NCBI GenBank assembly: GCA_039707465.1
Contig: CM077644.1
Coordinates: 102,501,375-102,565,374 of the forward strand
Direction of reading: 5' to 3'
Length of the DNA stretch: 64,000 nt
DNA from: Rhabdophis nuchalis
Taxonomy: Eukaryota > Chordata > Lepidosauria > Squamata > Natricidae
The notes beneath the pieces are model-generated. The model did not search any database, was not told the origin of the DNA, and saw nothing but the letters and a program-made list of their open reading frames with translations. The translations under genes were made by a program, and so were the position numbers. This document shows positions 24,540 to 32,752 of this stretch, piece by piece (positions within the stretch are counted from its first letter, which is position 1; each line of letters begins with the position of its first letter).

Positions 24540-25312
24540 GTTTCTTTTTAATTGTAAACAAGAAACCTTAAGTCTAAATCCCTGGAAGCTGCTTTACATT
24601 TTATAAGTTTTCTCCATTGGTCTTTCTGTATTCCATTTAGAGAATTGATGAAAAGATTCTGCATTTGATGTAGAGAAATTGTGAAATTGATTGGTTTCCC
24701 CCCCATTCTATTAGTGAATGAGTTGGCAGATTTCTCTATACTCATTAGCAGTTAGCTTTTAGGGCCCAAAATGTTGAAAATTTCCCAGGTTGCTGTGTCA
24801 GAATAAAGCAACTATATTATATGATGTGAACCTGAAATAACTGGTGACGTTTTTCCATGTTCATCTATTTGCTTCTTTGTTTTTATTTTCCCTACACATA
24901 TATAGGCCTGTCCTCCAATTGCACCCCCCACCCAATATAAACAATATTTTTTGGTTACTCAGATCATATAAGAATTTTGTACACATATGGACAGCAGCTT
25001 CACATTCCATTCTTCATCTATCTGTCTATTAAGATAGTTTATCAAACTAGCTTAATTACCGCCTTCCAACTCACTTTCAACAGCCATTTTATGTACCTCG
25101 GCCAGATACGTTAAAAAAAAATTGTTTTTAAAGAATGGAACGTTAAATGGAACCTTAAAATTGATTTTGAGGAATGAAACCTCGGGGTCACATTTGGATA
25201 TTTCCATGCCTAGTTCAGTTTAGAATAGTTACAATAACAATACTTTTCTCATCTGTTGATACTTTAGGTGTTTAATAACCTTTTCCTGGCACAAGAATGC
25301 GGATCCTTGAAA
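24540..25312. other. Unannotated stretch
   Basis: Nothing recognised. Confidence 0.45.
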
Positions 25313-25314
25313 GT

Positions 25315-25372
25315 TTAGTTTAGTTTAGTTTTATTCGATTTGTATCCCGCCCTTCTCCAAAAGGACCCAGTG
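25315..25372 (-). mobile_element. LINE 3' tip (short)
   Basis: (TTTAG)n then 'ttcgatttgtatcccgccc' and 'aaaggaccca', a variant LINE 3' tip. Confidence 0.55.
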
Positions 25373-25589
25373 AAAGTGAATGAACTCTAAAAGAGAAAAT
25401 CCTCTGACATGTGTTAACCATTTTTACCAATAATTTTTTTTCACACAGGCTTCCCACGTGCTTTAGATCTTGAATACTATTATTTGATTTATAACCCACT
25501 TTCCTTTGATACAACAGAAGGTGGTGCACATAATGCTCCTTCTTCCTACTTTCCCACGATGACATTCTTCCCAAATGGGTTGGGTTGAT

Positions 25590-25715
25590 AAAGAGAAAAC
25601 ATGGTCCAAGCTCAGCCCCTCTGGCCTAATGCCTGAGGGAGGATTTGAACTCAGAGGCTCCTGGTTTCTATCCTGGTGCAGGATAGAACAAAGCTGTCCG
25701 CCTTACTGACTATTG
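25590..25715 (-). mobile_element. Possible degenerate tRNA-derived SINE
   Basis: Reverse box B-like 'ggatttgaactcaga' and 'ctcctggtttctatcctgg' resemble the tRNA-like head of the 7287 family. Weak. Confidence 0.35.
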
Positions 25716-25734
25716 CCTCGGAGGGCCCATGACT

Positions 25735-25752
25735 GGGGGGGGGGGGGGGGGG
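25735..25752. repeat. Poly(G) tract
   Basis: Homopolymer G run (about 18), a possible G-quadruplex former and a likely assembly error point. Confidence 0.9.
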
Positions 25753-26377
25753 CTGAGGTCATGATACAATGATATCAAACAAATGAGAGGTTTAGATTTT
25801 CCAGATTTTTCTCTGTCAATCTTGCATTGTCTCTTGGGAGGAATTCTACATAGTGTTGTTTTTGTAAAATATTTCATTTACGACCAGAGATTCTACCTAT
25901 GCCCTCTTATTCAACTCTAGCAGCTGTTTTGATATGCTGCAGATTTTTGGAATAAGAGAAACGACTTAAACTTACTCCTAGCCGCACTTTACCTGCTTTG
26001 TTTTGTTTCAAGCAAAATAAACCATCACCAAGAGAAGATTATGCTTGTGTTCACACACTATTCAATAACTGCTCAAGAGAAAAGATATAAATGGAATTGA
26101 GAAACCAAAAAAGTACTTTGAAAAAGTAAAACATTATGAAATGTGATTAACAGCACCAAGGGAAATATAAAATAACACGTTTCCAAGGAAATGGGCTGTA
26201 AGTGCACAGTCTCGGAATAGTACTGTACATCTTTAGTTCTTCGTCCAGTCACCTAATAGCCAAAGTGTCTGCCAATATCAACACAGCTGCTAAATGTCTT
26301 CCCAACCCAAAAAAGGAGAGACAACCTTAATTTAATATTTTGTTTGTGGAGACAAATTTCATCTTTAGTTGTCATTA

Positions 26378-26426
26378 GAGAGGGAGGGAGGGAAGGGAAG
26401 GGAAGGAGGGAGGGAGGAAGGAAAGT
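26378..26426. repeat. (GGGA)n/(GGAA)n low-complexity block
   Basis: Polypurine run of mixed GGGA and GGAA units. Confidence 0.85.
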
Positions 26427-26547
26427 GTAAAGCATGTTTACATAATTAACACAAGAGGAGGGTTGTATAGAAGAGAACATATGTAAAATATTGACTGCTA
26501 CAACCCATACATCTAAAATTTGATAAACTGGAGAGGATGGGGCAACT

Positions 26548-26923
26548 TAGTGGTGGGATTCAGCCAGTTTGCACCTATTCGGGAGAACCAGTTGTTAACT
26601 TTCTAAGCAGTTCGGAGAACCAGTTGTTGGAAGAAATCTCATTTTGTCGTCGTCGTCGTCCCCCCCCCCCCCACTTTACAGGACTAATCCTGTAAGGAAG
26701 GCAGGAAGGAAACATTCTGGTGTTGTTTTTAGCCTACTCTTTATTGCCCTGCTTATAGAAACTGCCTCTTTATTACATTGTAACAGCTAAAGCGAAGCAT
26801 CCATTGACATAAGTGATGTTGAGTTGGCCACGCCCACCCAATCACATGACCACTGAGCCCCACCTAGCCAGCTGATCATTAGGGCAAAGAACCGGTTGTT
26901 AAATTATTTGAATCCCACCAATG
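26548..26923 (+). mobile_element. hAT MITE, TAGTGGTGGG family, perfect 8-bp TSD
   Basis: 376 bp, starts TAGTGGTGGGATTC and ends GAATCCCACCAATG, flanked by GGGCAACT at 26540-26547 and 26924-26931. The interior shares 'ggagaaccagttgtt' with 4921 and 'ggccacgccca' blocks with 34253 and 56206. Contains (GTC)n plus poly(C). Confidence 0.9.
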
Positions 26924-26931
26924 GGGCAACT

Positions 26932-27665
26932 ACACAATGATTTTATCTAAATGGGTAAAATTGAGATTGATCTACAAATTTTGAAGGGTTTCTTTTGGTG
27001 GGGGGGGGTTATTCATGTCCCTTTTCTGGTGTATTAAACTGTTTATGTAGCTAATAAATACAACTTTTTTGTTTGTATACTTTTGGCCAAATCCAGTGAG
27101 ACATCATGACTTCATTCATTCATTTATTCCAGCGGTTTATTTATTTAAATTTATTTCAGTATTTTGCCTTTAAATTTGGCTGCTATAATCAGAGACCTTT
27201 GGAGGATGTGAAATAAGGGATTTATTGGATGTAGGACCCATTCAGAAAATGCATTGCTCACCTTAGCTTAGATCTATTTGAGATCAACTGAAGACAATGT
27301 TGGGTTTGAATCCTGAAATTTGTGTGGATTCAGTACAATTCTTACATTTATACAATTGGGATAGATTGACAAAGGCATCTTCCAAAGGAGAAATTGATTT
27401 GTGGCAATTAATGATAAACTCCTGGCAGCATGTCTGTTTTAAAGGACTGGATTTTTAGCATTCTACCAAACTTTCAAAAAAATTTATTGCTCATAAAATT
27501 CAATTTATTTTAGGTTTGTGAAATTTGATATTTGTGGTTGGGATATTTGTGGATACCTCCTTAAGCCACTCTTAAGGAGACTGCTTGAAATTGATCAAGG
27601 TACGACAGTTTAAAAATTTAGCACTGTTTTCAAATATTGGCAAATAATTTTTACTGAGGAGGAAA
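26932..27665. other. Unannotated stretch
   Basis: Poly(G) at ~27000 and a TTTA-rich block at ~27118-27160 are the only structure seen. Confidence 0.45.
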
Positions 27666-27667
27666 TT

Positions 27668-27686
27668 ATCTATCTATATCTATCTA

Positions 27687-27742
<56 letters not shown>

Positions 27743-27847
27743 ATCTATCTATCTATCTATCTATCTATTTACTGTATCTATCTATCTATCTATCTATCTA
27801 CTGTATCTATCTATCTATCTATCTATCTATCATCTATCTATCTATCT

Positions 27848-27944
<97 letters not shown>

Positions 27945-27985
27945 ATCTATCTATCTATCTGCTATCAGCTGTCTATCTACCATCT
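27668..27985. repeat. (TATC)n array interrupted by (TC)n
   Basis: About 300 bp of TATC (GATA on the other strand) with an internal ~55-bp TC run and repeated 'actgtatc' and 'catctatc' variants. Independent of the 11.3-kb GATA satellite because no LINE core is present. Confidence 0.95.
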
Positions 27986-28630
27986 AATTTTTGTAGACGA
28001 TGATGTTTCTTTTAAGTTAGATCTGAGCCATTTTACTGGATATCAATGGTAGTACTTCAAAAGTATAATAATGATTAATGAGAAAATTCCTTTTTGTGGG
28101 TGTGAACTCTGATGTGTCTGCTCAGACTACATCTCTGAAGATAATTTGACCTCAAGGGAAACTGTTCCCCCCCCCCCTTACATAAAATTCCAAATGAATG
28201 ATGCTTTGTTAAACTTTTTATCTCTCATGATACATCAGACTCACTATGCAATTGGTGGGAGAAGAGAACGTAAGAAAAACATGTAAGGGGTGGGAGGTAT
28301 TCTGGTCTCAGTTTTCTGATACCACATCAAAAGAAGCCAGTGCTTCTCTCCCCAACACCCACCAATCATGCCTCCCTATTTCTCCTGTTAACCATAGTAA
28401 AAGAAACAAGGGGAACAAAATTACTGGTTTCTCCCCTTCTCTCCCCACACTTCTCTCCCCACACTTCTCTTGGCATGCAGTTGCAGTGGGTGGGAGAAGG
28501 AGGGCCACTAGATTTTCTCCCTTTTCCCAGGTGAAAGCTATTTGTAGGGAAAGTGGCTCTGCCACTGTGCTTCCCACAGGAATAGACTATTCTTGACAGA
28601 TTTCTGCTGATATATTACTGAAAAATGAAT
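27986..28630. other. Unannotated stretch
   Basis: Poly(C) at ~28168. An imperfect direct repeat 'tctccccacacttctc' occurs near 28440-28470. The plus- and minus-strand frames at 28246-28596 overlap each other and show no family motif. Confidence 0.4.
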
Positions 28631-28988
28631 TAAAAGGCTCCCACCAACCCCCACCTTATTCTCAATTTTAGTCTTTTCTTTTCTTTGTTTGTCTTATTAA
28701 TAGAATGCCATTATATACTTTTACTTTATATACAAAAGGATGTAAAACCAATCAAGTAAAGTAAGGTTGAGATACAATCATTGTAATAATTGATATCCAA
28801 AACAAGTAATGATTATGGAAGAAATGCATAGAACTTTGTGATTAATTGACACATGTTTTATAATTTGTAATGGAAGATGGCTTCTGATGTTTTTTCAGAT
28901 ATGTTTGTTTTATACATGTTTGTTTAAAATAAATAAAAAATTACAAAGTCAAAAAAATAAATAAAAGGCTCCCACTAACCCCCAACTT
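28631..28988 (+). mobile_element. Short L1-like 3' insertion with ~27-bp TSD
   Basis: The 27-bp block starting TAAAAGGCTCCCACC at 28631 recurs at 28962 with two mismatches. Between them is an AT-rich insert ending in AAATAAATAAAAAA and 'caaaaaaataa', consistent with an L1-type 3' UTR and poly(A). 5'-truncated, no coding sequence. Confidence 0.6.
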
Positions 28989-29235
28989 CAGTAAAAGCTG
29001 CATTGCCTAAGAGGCAGGGATTGATGGATAAGCTGTATGGTAGGATAAGCAGTTCTGCCGACCAAGTGGACCTTCAGGGATAAGGAAGTAGAGAATGGCA
29101 TCAAAAAAAACTTCCTTCCTTCTTCCACTCTCATTGGTATTCCTGCCAACCATAGTGTCAGGGTTCCAAGTAACATCCTTAACGAAAGAAGACTCCAAGG
29201 CTTGAAGTTCCTCAAAGTTCCATTTTATTAGAGAC

Positions 29236-29345
29236 TAGCTTTACCCGGCCACGCATTGCTGTGGCCCAGTCTGGTTAAATGGCCAACCAATCTGTGTGTA
29301 GATCTACACTTGCACACATACACACAACCACCGTATAACCCCCAA
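29236..29345. repeat. Unclassified repeat fragment upstream of (CTAC)n
   Basis: GACTAGCTTTACCCGGCCACG and 'cattgctgtggccc' look like a dispersed snake repeat I recall but cannot classify. It abuts the CTAC microsatellite. Confidence 0.35.
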
Positions 29346-29573
29346 CCTACCTACCTACTGTATTTCTTCCTCTCTATCCCTCTACCTACCTACCTACCTA
29401 CCTACCTACCTACCTACCTACCTACCTACCTACTGTATTTCTACCTTTCTCCCTCTACCTACCTACCTACCTACCTACCTACCTACCTACCTACCTACTG
29501 TATTTCTCCCTCTCTATCTATCCACCTACCTACCTACCTACCTACCTACCTACCTACCTACCTACCTACTGTT
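29346..29573. repeat. (CTAC)n array in three blocks
   Basis: Three CTAC/ACCT arrays separated by near-identical 'tgtatttctnnctttct'-type spacers. The long plus-strand frame of repeated TYLP is a microsatellite translation. Confidence 0.93.
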
Positions 29574-29618
29574 AGAATTTTTTAATCCCAGTAGAAGGAG
29601 TATGGCCAGCTGAAGTAT

Positions 29619-29665
29619 GGCCAGCTGAAGAAGGCTAATAAGCCTGAAATGGATCCATCCTGGTC
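29619..29665 (+). ncRNA. Hammerhead ribozyme A1 (type I)
   Basis: Helix I GGCCAG / CTGGTC (six pairs, one G-U), core CTGAAGA, helix II AGGCT-AATA-AGCCT (five pairs), GAAA, helix III ATGG-AT-CCAT (four pairs including A15.1-U16.1), C17 at 29659. All conserved core nucleotides fit CUGANGA/GAAA/UH. Cleavage is predicted after 29659. A 15-bp duplication (29601-29615 repeated at 29616-29630) supplies a second, incomplete copy of the 5' strand and core. Confidence 0.9.
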
Positions 29666-29876
29666 TCTTTATTTTCAGCCCTTAAAAAATTCTAACACAT
29701 ATCTAAAAAATGTCACACAGCAGTAATCTAATTTGGTTCTCTGTCTGGATGACTCTGGGTTGAGTCGAAGGGCAGAGAGGGATGTCGTTGAGTCTCCTCC
29801 CCTTAAAGGGACCTCTTCACAGGAGCTGTGATAATTATTCTTCATTTAAGAGTCCTGTAAATTGGCTGATATATCA

Positions 29877-29947
29877 GGGATACCAGATAGCTCAAGGCAT
29901 AGAGAGCTTGCCTCAAATGCTGGAAAGCCCTGGTTCAAATCCCAGTA
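29877..29947 (+). promoter_or_regulatory. tRNA-like Pol III promoter of family A unit
   Basis: Box A-like TAGCTCAAGGCATAGAG at 29888-29904 and box B GGTTCAAATCC at 29932-29942, spacing 27 nt. Weak similarity to tRNA-Ala by eye. It ends 10 nt before helix I of ribozyme A2. Confidence 0.7.
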
Positions 29948-29957
29948 GAAGGAGTAT

Positions 29958-30004
29958 GGCCAGCTGAAGAAGGCTAATAAGCCTGAAATGGATCCATCCT
30001 GGTC
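29958..30004 (+). ncRNA. Hammerhead ribozyme A2 (type I)
   Basis: Same 47-nt sequence as A1. Cleavage predicted after 29998, so the A monomer between cleavage sites is 339 nt, within the size range reported for retrozyme circles. Confidence 0.92.
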
Positions 30005-30183
30005 TCTTTATTTTCAGCCCTTAAAAAATTCTAACACATATCTAAAAAATGTCACACAGCAGTAATCTAATTTGGTTCTCTGTCTGGATGACTCTGGGTT
30101 GAGTCAAAGGGCAGAGAGGGATGATGTTGAGTCTCCTCCCCTTAAAGGGACCTCTTCACAGGAGCTGTGATAATTATTCTTCA

Positions 30184-30205
30184 TATATATACATACATAC
30201 ATACA

Positions 30206-30254
<49 letters not shown>
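30184..30254. repeat. (ATAC)n(AT)n microsatellite
   Basis: ATAC then AT repeats at the junction between the family A array and the PLE 3' end. Possible original PLE target. Confidence 0.95.
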
Positions 30255-30338
30255 GTTTTCTGAGGTTTTCGCGGGTGTTTGTATGTAGGTCTTTGGTTGT
30301 TCGGGTTTTCTCCCGTGTAGAATTGGAAGTATCTTCAC

Positions 30339-30378
30339 GACGTTTCGATGAAATCTCATTCATCATCTTCAGGCTGGT
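30339..30378 (-). ncRNA. Hammerhead-like motif at PLE 3' end
   Basis: Minus strand: CTGAAGA (30372-30366), extra T, helix II GATGAA...TTCATC, GAAA (30346-30343), then ACGTC with a possible one-pair helix III. Matches the minimal hammerheads described for PLEs. Helix I is weak here and the extra base after the core is non-canonical. The PLE stop codon (TGA) overlaps the first core bases. Confidence 0.55.
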
Positions 30379-31904
30379 GCTTCCGGCTTGGTGCTTCCAG
30401 GAGCAATGTGAGATCTCAGCCGGTTCCTCTTTTTAACTGCCAGTGGGGGTGTGACCTGATTGGGTGGGAGCTTGGCTGCATTCTGATTGGGTGGAGGTGT
30501 GTTCTGATTGGTAGGGGGTTTGGCTGTGCTCTGATTGGATGGGAGTTTGGCTGTGCTCTTATTGGTTGGGGGCGTGTTCTGTTTGGGTGGGGACCTGGTT
30601 GTGCTTGTGTTAGTCTGAGTTGCAGAGGAATTTGACCTGGTGAGCTGCATTGCTGTTGTTTGGCTTCGCGTTTGTGGTCGTACCACATCTCTGTGGTGAG
30701 CATCAGTTTGCTTCATGTATGGATTGGAGGGGTTTAAAGTGGCTAATAATGCAGCTTTGGTCTGGCTTCTGGTTTGTGGTCGGGCTTCTGATTTGTGGTC
30801 ATCATCGGTGTGGGTTTGGGTTTGCTTTTTGCATGGATGTGTGATAGTGACATCCTGTGTGGTTTTCGTGAGTGTGGGTCTGGTATCATTCTTTGTGTTA
30901 GGGACTCGTTTGTCAGTGAGGGCAGGTTTCCAAATGGCTGGTAGGCGGGAGGTATCATCTCGTTTATTCATGCTGTGTGGCCGCTTTTCTATCTCAATAG
31001 CTTCTCTGATTATTCTGTTGTTATAGTGTTCAATTTTGGCAATAGTTCTGGTCTTTTTAAAGTCTATATCATGTCCTGTGGCTTTGAAGTGTTGGACCAG
31101 GGAAGAAGTTGGTTCCTCCTTTCTGACTGAGTTTTTGTGTTCTTCAATGCGTGCCTTTATTCTTCTGTTGGTTTGTCCAATGTATGTGGTGGGGCAGGTG
31201 GTGCATGGGATTTCATATACTCCTTGATTTTCTAACTCTATTTTCTCTTTGGGGTTTCCTAGGATGGTGGATATTTTTCGGTTTGTGTAGAATGCTGTCT
31301 TGATGTTGTGTTTGTGGAGGATCTTGCTGATTCTGTCTGTGGTGCCTTTTATGTATGGGAGGAGGGCTTTGCCGTTTTCTTGTTCACTGTCTTTGGCTTT
31401 AGTGGGGTTTTCTTTTTGGATTAGGTTAGTGATCTTGTTTCTTTGGAATCCGTTGGATGTTAGTACGTTGGTGAGAGTGTGTAGTTCGGTTTTTAGGTGT
31501 TGTTCGTCGGCTAAGCGTTTTGTTCTGGAGATGAGTGTCTTGGCTACAGAGTTGATCTGTGCTGGGTGGTAGTGTGAGAGTGCATGCAAATAGCGGTTTG
31601 TGTGTGTTTTCTTCTGGTAGATGGTGTGTCCTAGGGATCCGTTGGATTTCTTATAGACTAAGACATCCAGGAAGGGGAGTTGGTTATTGGCTTCTGTTTC
31701 CATGGTGAACTGTATTTTGGGGTGTAGACTGTTGAGGTGTGTGAGGAAGTTGTCCAGTTTATCTTTTCCATGTGGCCAGATTATGAACGTGTCATCTACG
31801 TGTCTGAGCCAGAGTTTGGGTTTGTGATCTGATTTTTCTAGAGCTTGGGTTTCAAAGTGTTCCATGTAGAGGTTAGTAATGACAGGTGAGAGGGGTGATC
31901 CCAT
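30369..31904 (-). CDS. PLE reverse transcriptase / GIY-YIG endonuclease (partial ORF)
   Basis: Uninterrupted frame of 511 codons; the first in-frame ATG at 31904 is internal to the original RT. Residues 1-40 contain MGSPLSPV and the RT active site as LRHVDDTF (usual form YVDD, so His replaces Tyr). The GIY-YIG domain has GVY (228-230), a Cys pair CTTC (234-237), YIGQTNRRIKARIEEH (241-256), a His pair HFKATGH (272-278) and a candidate catalytic Glu in IREAIEIEK near 301-305. Residues ~335-495 are a Thr/Asn/Gln/Pro-rich tail built of near-repeats (RPQTRSQT twice, then NQ-T-PP units). Without the N-terminal RT the copy cannot be active, but the clean frame implies recent insertion. Confidence 0.9.
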   Translation of the reverse strand: MGSPLSPVITNLYMEHFETQALEKSDHKPKLWLRHVDDTFIIWPHGKDKLDNFLTHLNSLHPKIQFTMETEANNQLPFLDVLVYKKSNGSLGHTIYQKKTHTNRYLHALSHYHPAQINSVAKTLISRTKRLADEQHLKTELHTLTNVLTSNGFQRNKITNLIQKENPTKAKDSEQENGKALLPYIKGTTDRISKILHKHNIKTAFYTNRKISTILGNPKEKIELENQGVYEIPCTTCPTTYIGQTNRRIKARIEEHKNSVRKEEPTSSLVQHFKATGHDIDFKKTRTIAKIEHYNNRIIREAIEIEKRPHSMNKRDDTSRLPAIWKPALTDKRVPNTKNDTRPTLTKTTQDVTITHPCKKQTQTHTDDDHKSEARPQTRSQTKAALLATLNPSNPYMKQTDAHHRDVVRPQTRSQTTAMQLTRSNSSATQTNTSTTRSPPKQNTPPTNKSTAKLPSNQSTAKPPTNQNTPPPNQNAAKLPPNQVTPPLAVKKRNRLRSHIAPGSTKPEAPA

Positions 31905-31925
31905 GGGGTAATTTACTCTGGTTTG

Positions 31926-32097
31926 GGAAGCTCTGATTTTTGGGGATTGTGACCAGTTTTTCTGTATCCAAGCTAAGCCAGTGACTTAAAACCTTTGGAT
32001 TGTTTACTTCAATGTTGAAAGTTTCTATGGCAAAACATTCCTCAATAAAAAAAAAACACCCCAATAATCCATATATATATATAGATGGAGGAAAACA
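31926..32097. other. PLE 5' flank, unclassified
   Basis: Short sequence of unclear origin with poly(A) at 32047 and an AT repeat at 32072-32083. Minus-strand codons (SHWLSLDTEKLVTI) are in a different frame from the PLE; origin not determined. Confidence 0.3.
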
Positions 32098-32214
32098 GTA
32101 AGGGAAACAGTATGTCTCCTCCCTTTAATTGGGGCCTAATAATAACAGGTTGTTGTGAAACAATTACCTATACTAATATACCCTGTCTAAGCTGATGTAA
32201 TAGGGGAACTGGTT

Positions 32215-32269
32215 TGGCTTAAGTGTGAGGTTCCTCGCCTTGCATGCAACATAGCCCCGGTTCGAATCC
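32215..32269 (+). promoter_or_regulatory. tRNA-like Pol III promoter, family B unit 1
   Basis: Box A-like TGGCTTAAGTGTGAGG at 32215-32230 and perfect box B GGTTCGAATCC at 32259-32269. 'ccttgcatgc' between them resembles a tRNA-Ala(TGC) anticodon arm. The ribozyme starts 13 nt downstream. Confidence 0.75.
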
Positions 32270-32282
32270 CAGTAAGGGGTAT

Positions 32283-32329
32283 GGCCAGCTGATGAGAGCT
32301 AATAAGCTCGAAATAGATCTATCCTGGTC
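32283..32329 (+). ncRNA. Hammerhead ribozyme B1 (type I)
   Basis: Helix I GGCCAG / CTGGTC, core CTGATGA (the commonest form), helix II GAGCT-AATA-AGCTC, GAAA, helix III ATAG-AT-CTAT, C17 at 32323. All core bases canonical. Relative to family A, helices II and III keep pairing through paired substitutions. Confidence 0.94.
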
Positions 32330-32560
32330 TCTTCTAATTTAATTTATTGATCAGCTCATAAAACTAACACACACATATCTAAAATATTATACAACGTAAT
32401 TCTTGGCTTGCTGTTTGGATGGTCTCTAGCGATGAGCCGATGAGCAGTAAGGGAAACAGTACGTCTCCTCCCTTTAATTGGGGCCTAATAACAGGTTGTT
32501 GTGAAACAATTACCTATACTAATATACCCTGTCTAAGCTGATGTAATAGGGGAACTGGTT

Positions 32561-32615
32561 TGGCTTAAGTGTGAGGTTCCTCGCCTTGCATGCAACATAG
32601 CCCCGGTTCGAATCC
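32561..32615 (+). promoter_or_regulatory. tRNA-like Pol III promoter, family B unit 2
   Basis: Box A-like at 32561-32576 and box B GGTTCGAATCC at 32605-32615, same as unit 1. Confidence 0.75.
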
Positions 32616-32628
32616 CAGTAAGGGGTAT

Positions 32629-32675
32629 GGCCAGCTGATGAGAGCTAATAAGCTCGAAATAGATCTATCCTGGTC
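32629..32675 (+). ncRNA. Hammerhead ribozyme B2 (type I)
   Basis: Identical 47 nt to B1. Cleavage predicted after 32669, giving a 346-nt monomer from B1 to B2. Confidence 0.94.
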
Positions 32676-32709
32676 TCTTCTAATTTAATTTATTGATCAG
32701 CTCATAAAA

Positions 32710-32712
32710 CTA

Positions 32713-32751
<39 letters not shown>

Positions 32752-32752
32752 A
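32710..32752. repeat. (CA)n(TA)n microsatellite
   Basis: Separates the direct family B array from the inverted copy. Confidence 0.93.

Larger units (their letters stand above)
29578..30183 (+). mobile_element. Hammerhead-bearing tRNA retroelement, family A (tandem, ~1.7 units)
   Basis: Two direct units offset by 354 bp (339 plus a 15-bp local duplication). Each has a hammerhead ribozyme, a ~215-bp body with 'tctccttcc'-like and 'ggttctctgtctgg' blocks, then a tRNA-like head (29877-29947) that leads directly into the next ribozyme. Unit 1 is truncated on the left inside the tRNA T-loop (AATCCCAGTA); unit 2 ends at an ATAC/AT microsatellite. Head-to-tail units of this size with a type I hammerhead resemble retrozymes and, because of the Pol III-like promoter, schistosome Sm-alpha. 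No protein is encoded; mobilisation must come from another element. Confidence 0.85.
30255..31925 (-). mobile_element. Penelope-like element (PLE), 5'-truncated
   Basis: Minus strand. The RT C-terminal half, GIY-YIG endonuclease and a ~115-bp 3' UTR ending at an AT microsatellite are intact. The upstream RT is lost near 31915, where the frame loses similarity. PLEs encode a telomerase-related RT plus a GIY-YIG nuclease and insert preferentially into AT-rich or simple sequence; this copy is flanked by AT repeats on both sides (30236-30254 and 32072-32083). It sits between the two hammerhead-retroelement arrays. Confidence 0.93.
32098..32735 (+). mobile_element. Hammerhead-bearing tRNA retroelement, family B (tandem, ~1.8 units)
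   Basis: Two near-identical direct units offset by 348 bp (starts AGTAAGGGAAACAGTA at 32098 and 32446). Order: 'gtctcctccctttaatt', tRNA-like head, hammerhead, then a body ending 'gatgagcc'. Homologous to family A in the body ('aacacatatctaaaa', 'gtctcctccc') and in the tRNA-ribozyme module. The array starts in mid-unit relative to the ribozyme, as expected if the template was circular or multimeric RNA. Unit 2 ends in (CA)n(TA)n. Confidence 0.87.

Noticed and set aside
28246..28596. Possible host exon (116-codon plus-strand frame)
   Set aside because: Overlapped by an equally long minus-strand frame, low-complexity CTCCCC repeats, no motif or clear splice signals.
30167..31572. Plus-strand frames over the PLE (30348-30635, 30715-31026, 31300-31572)
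   Set aside because: Antisense shadows of the PLE frame.
31873..32064. 63-codon minus-strand frame as the PLE N-terminus
   Set aside because: It is in a different frame and shows no RT motif, so it was left as unclassified flank.
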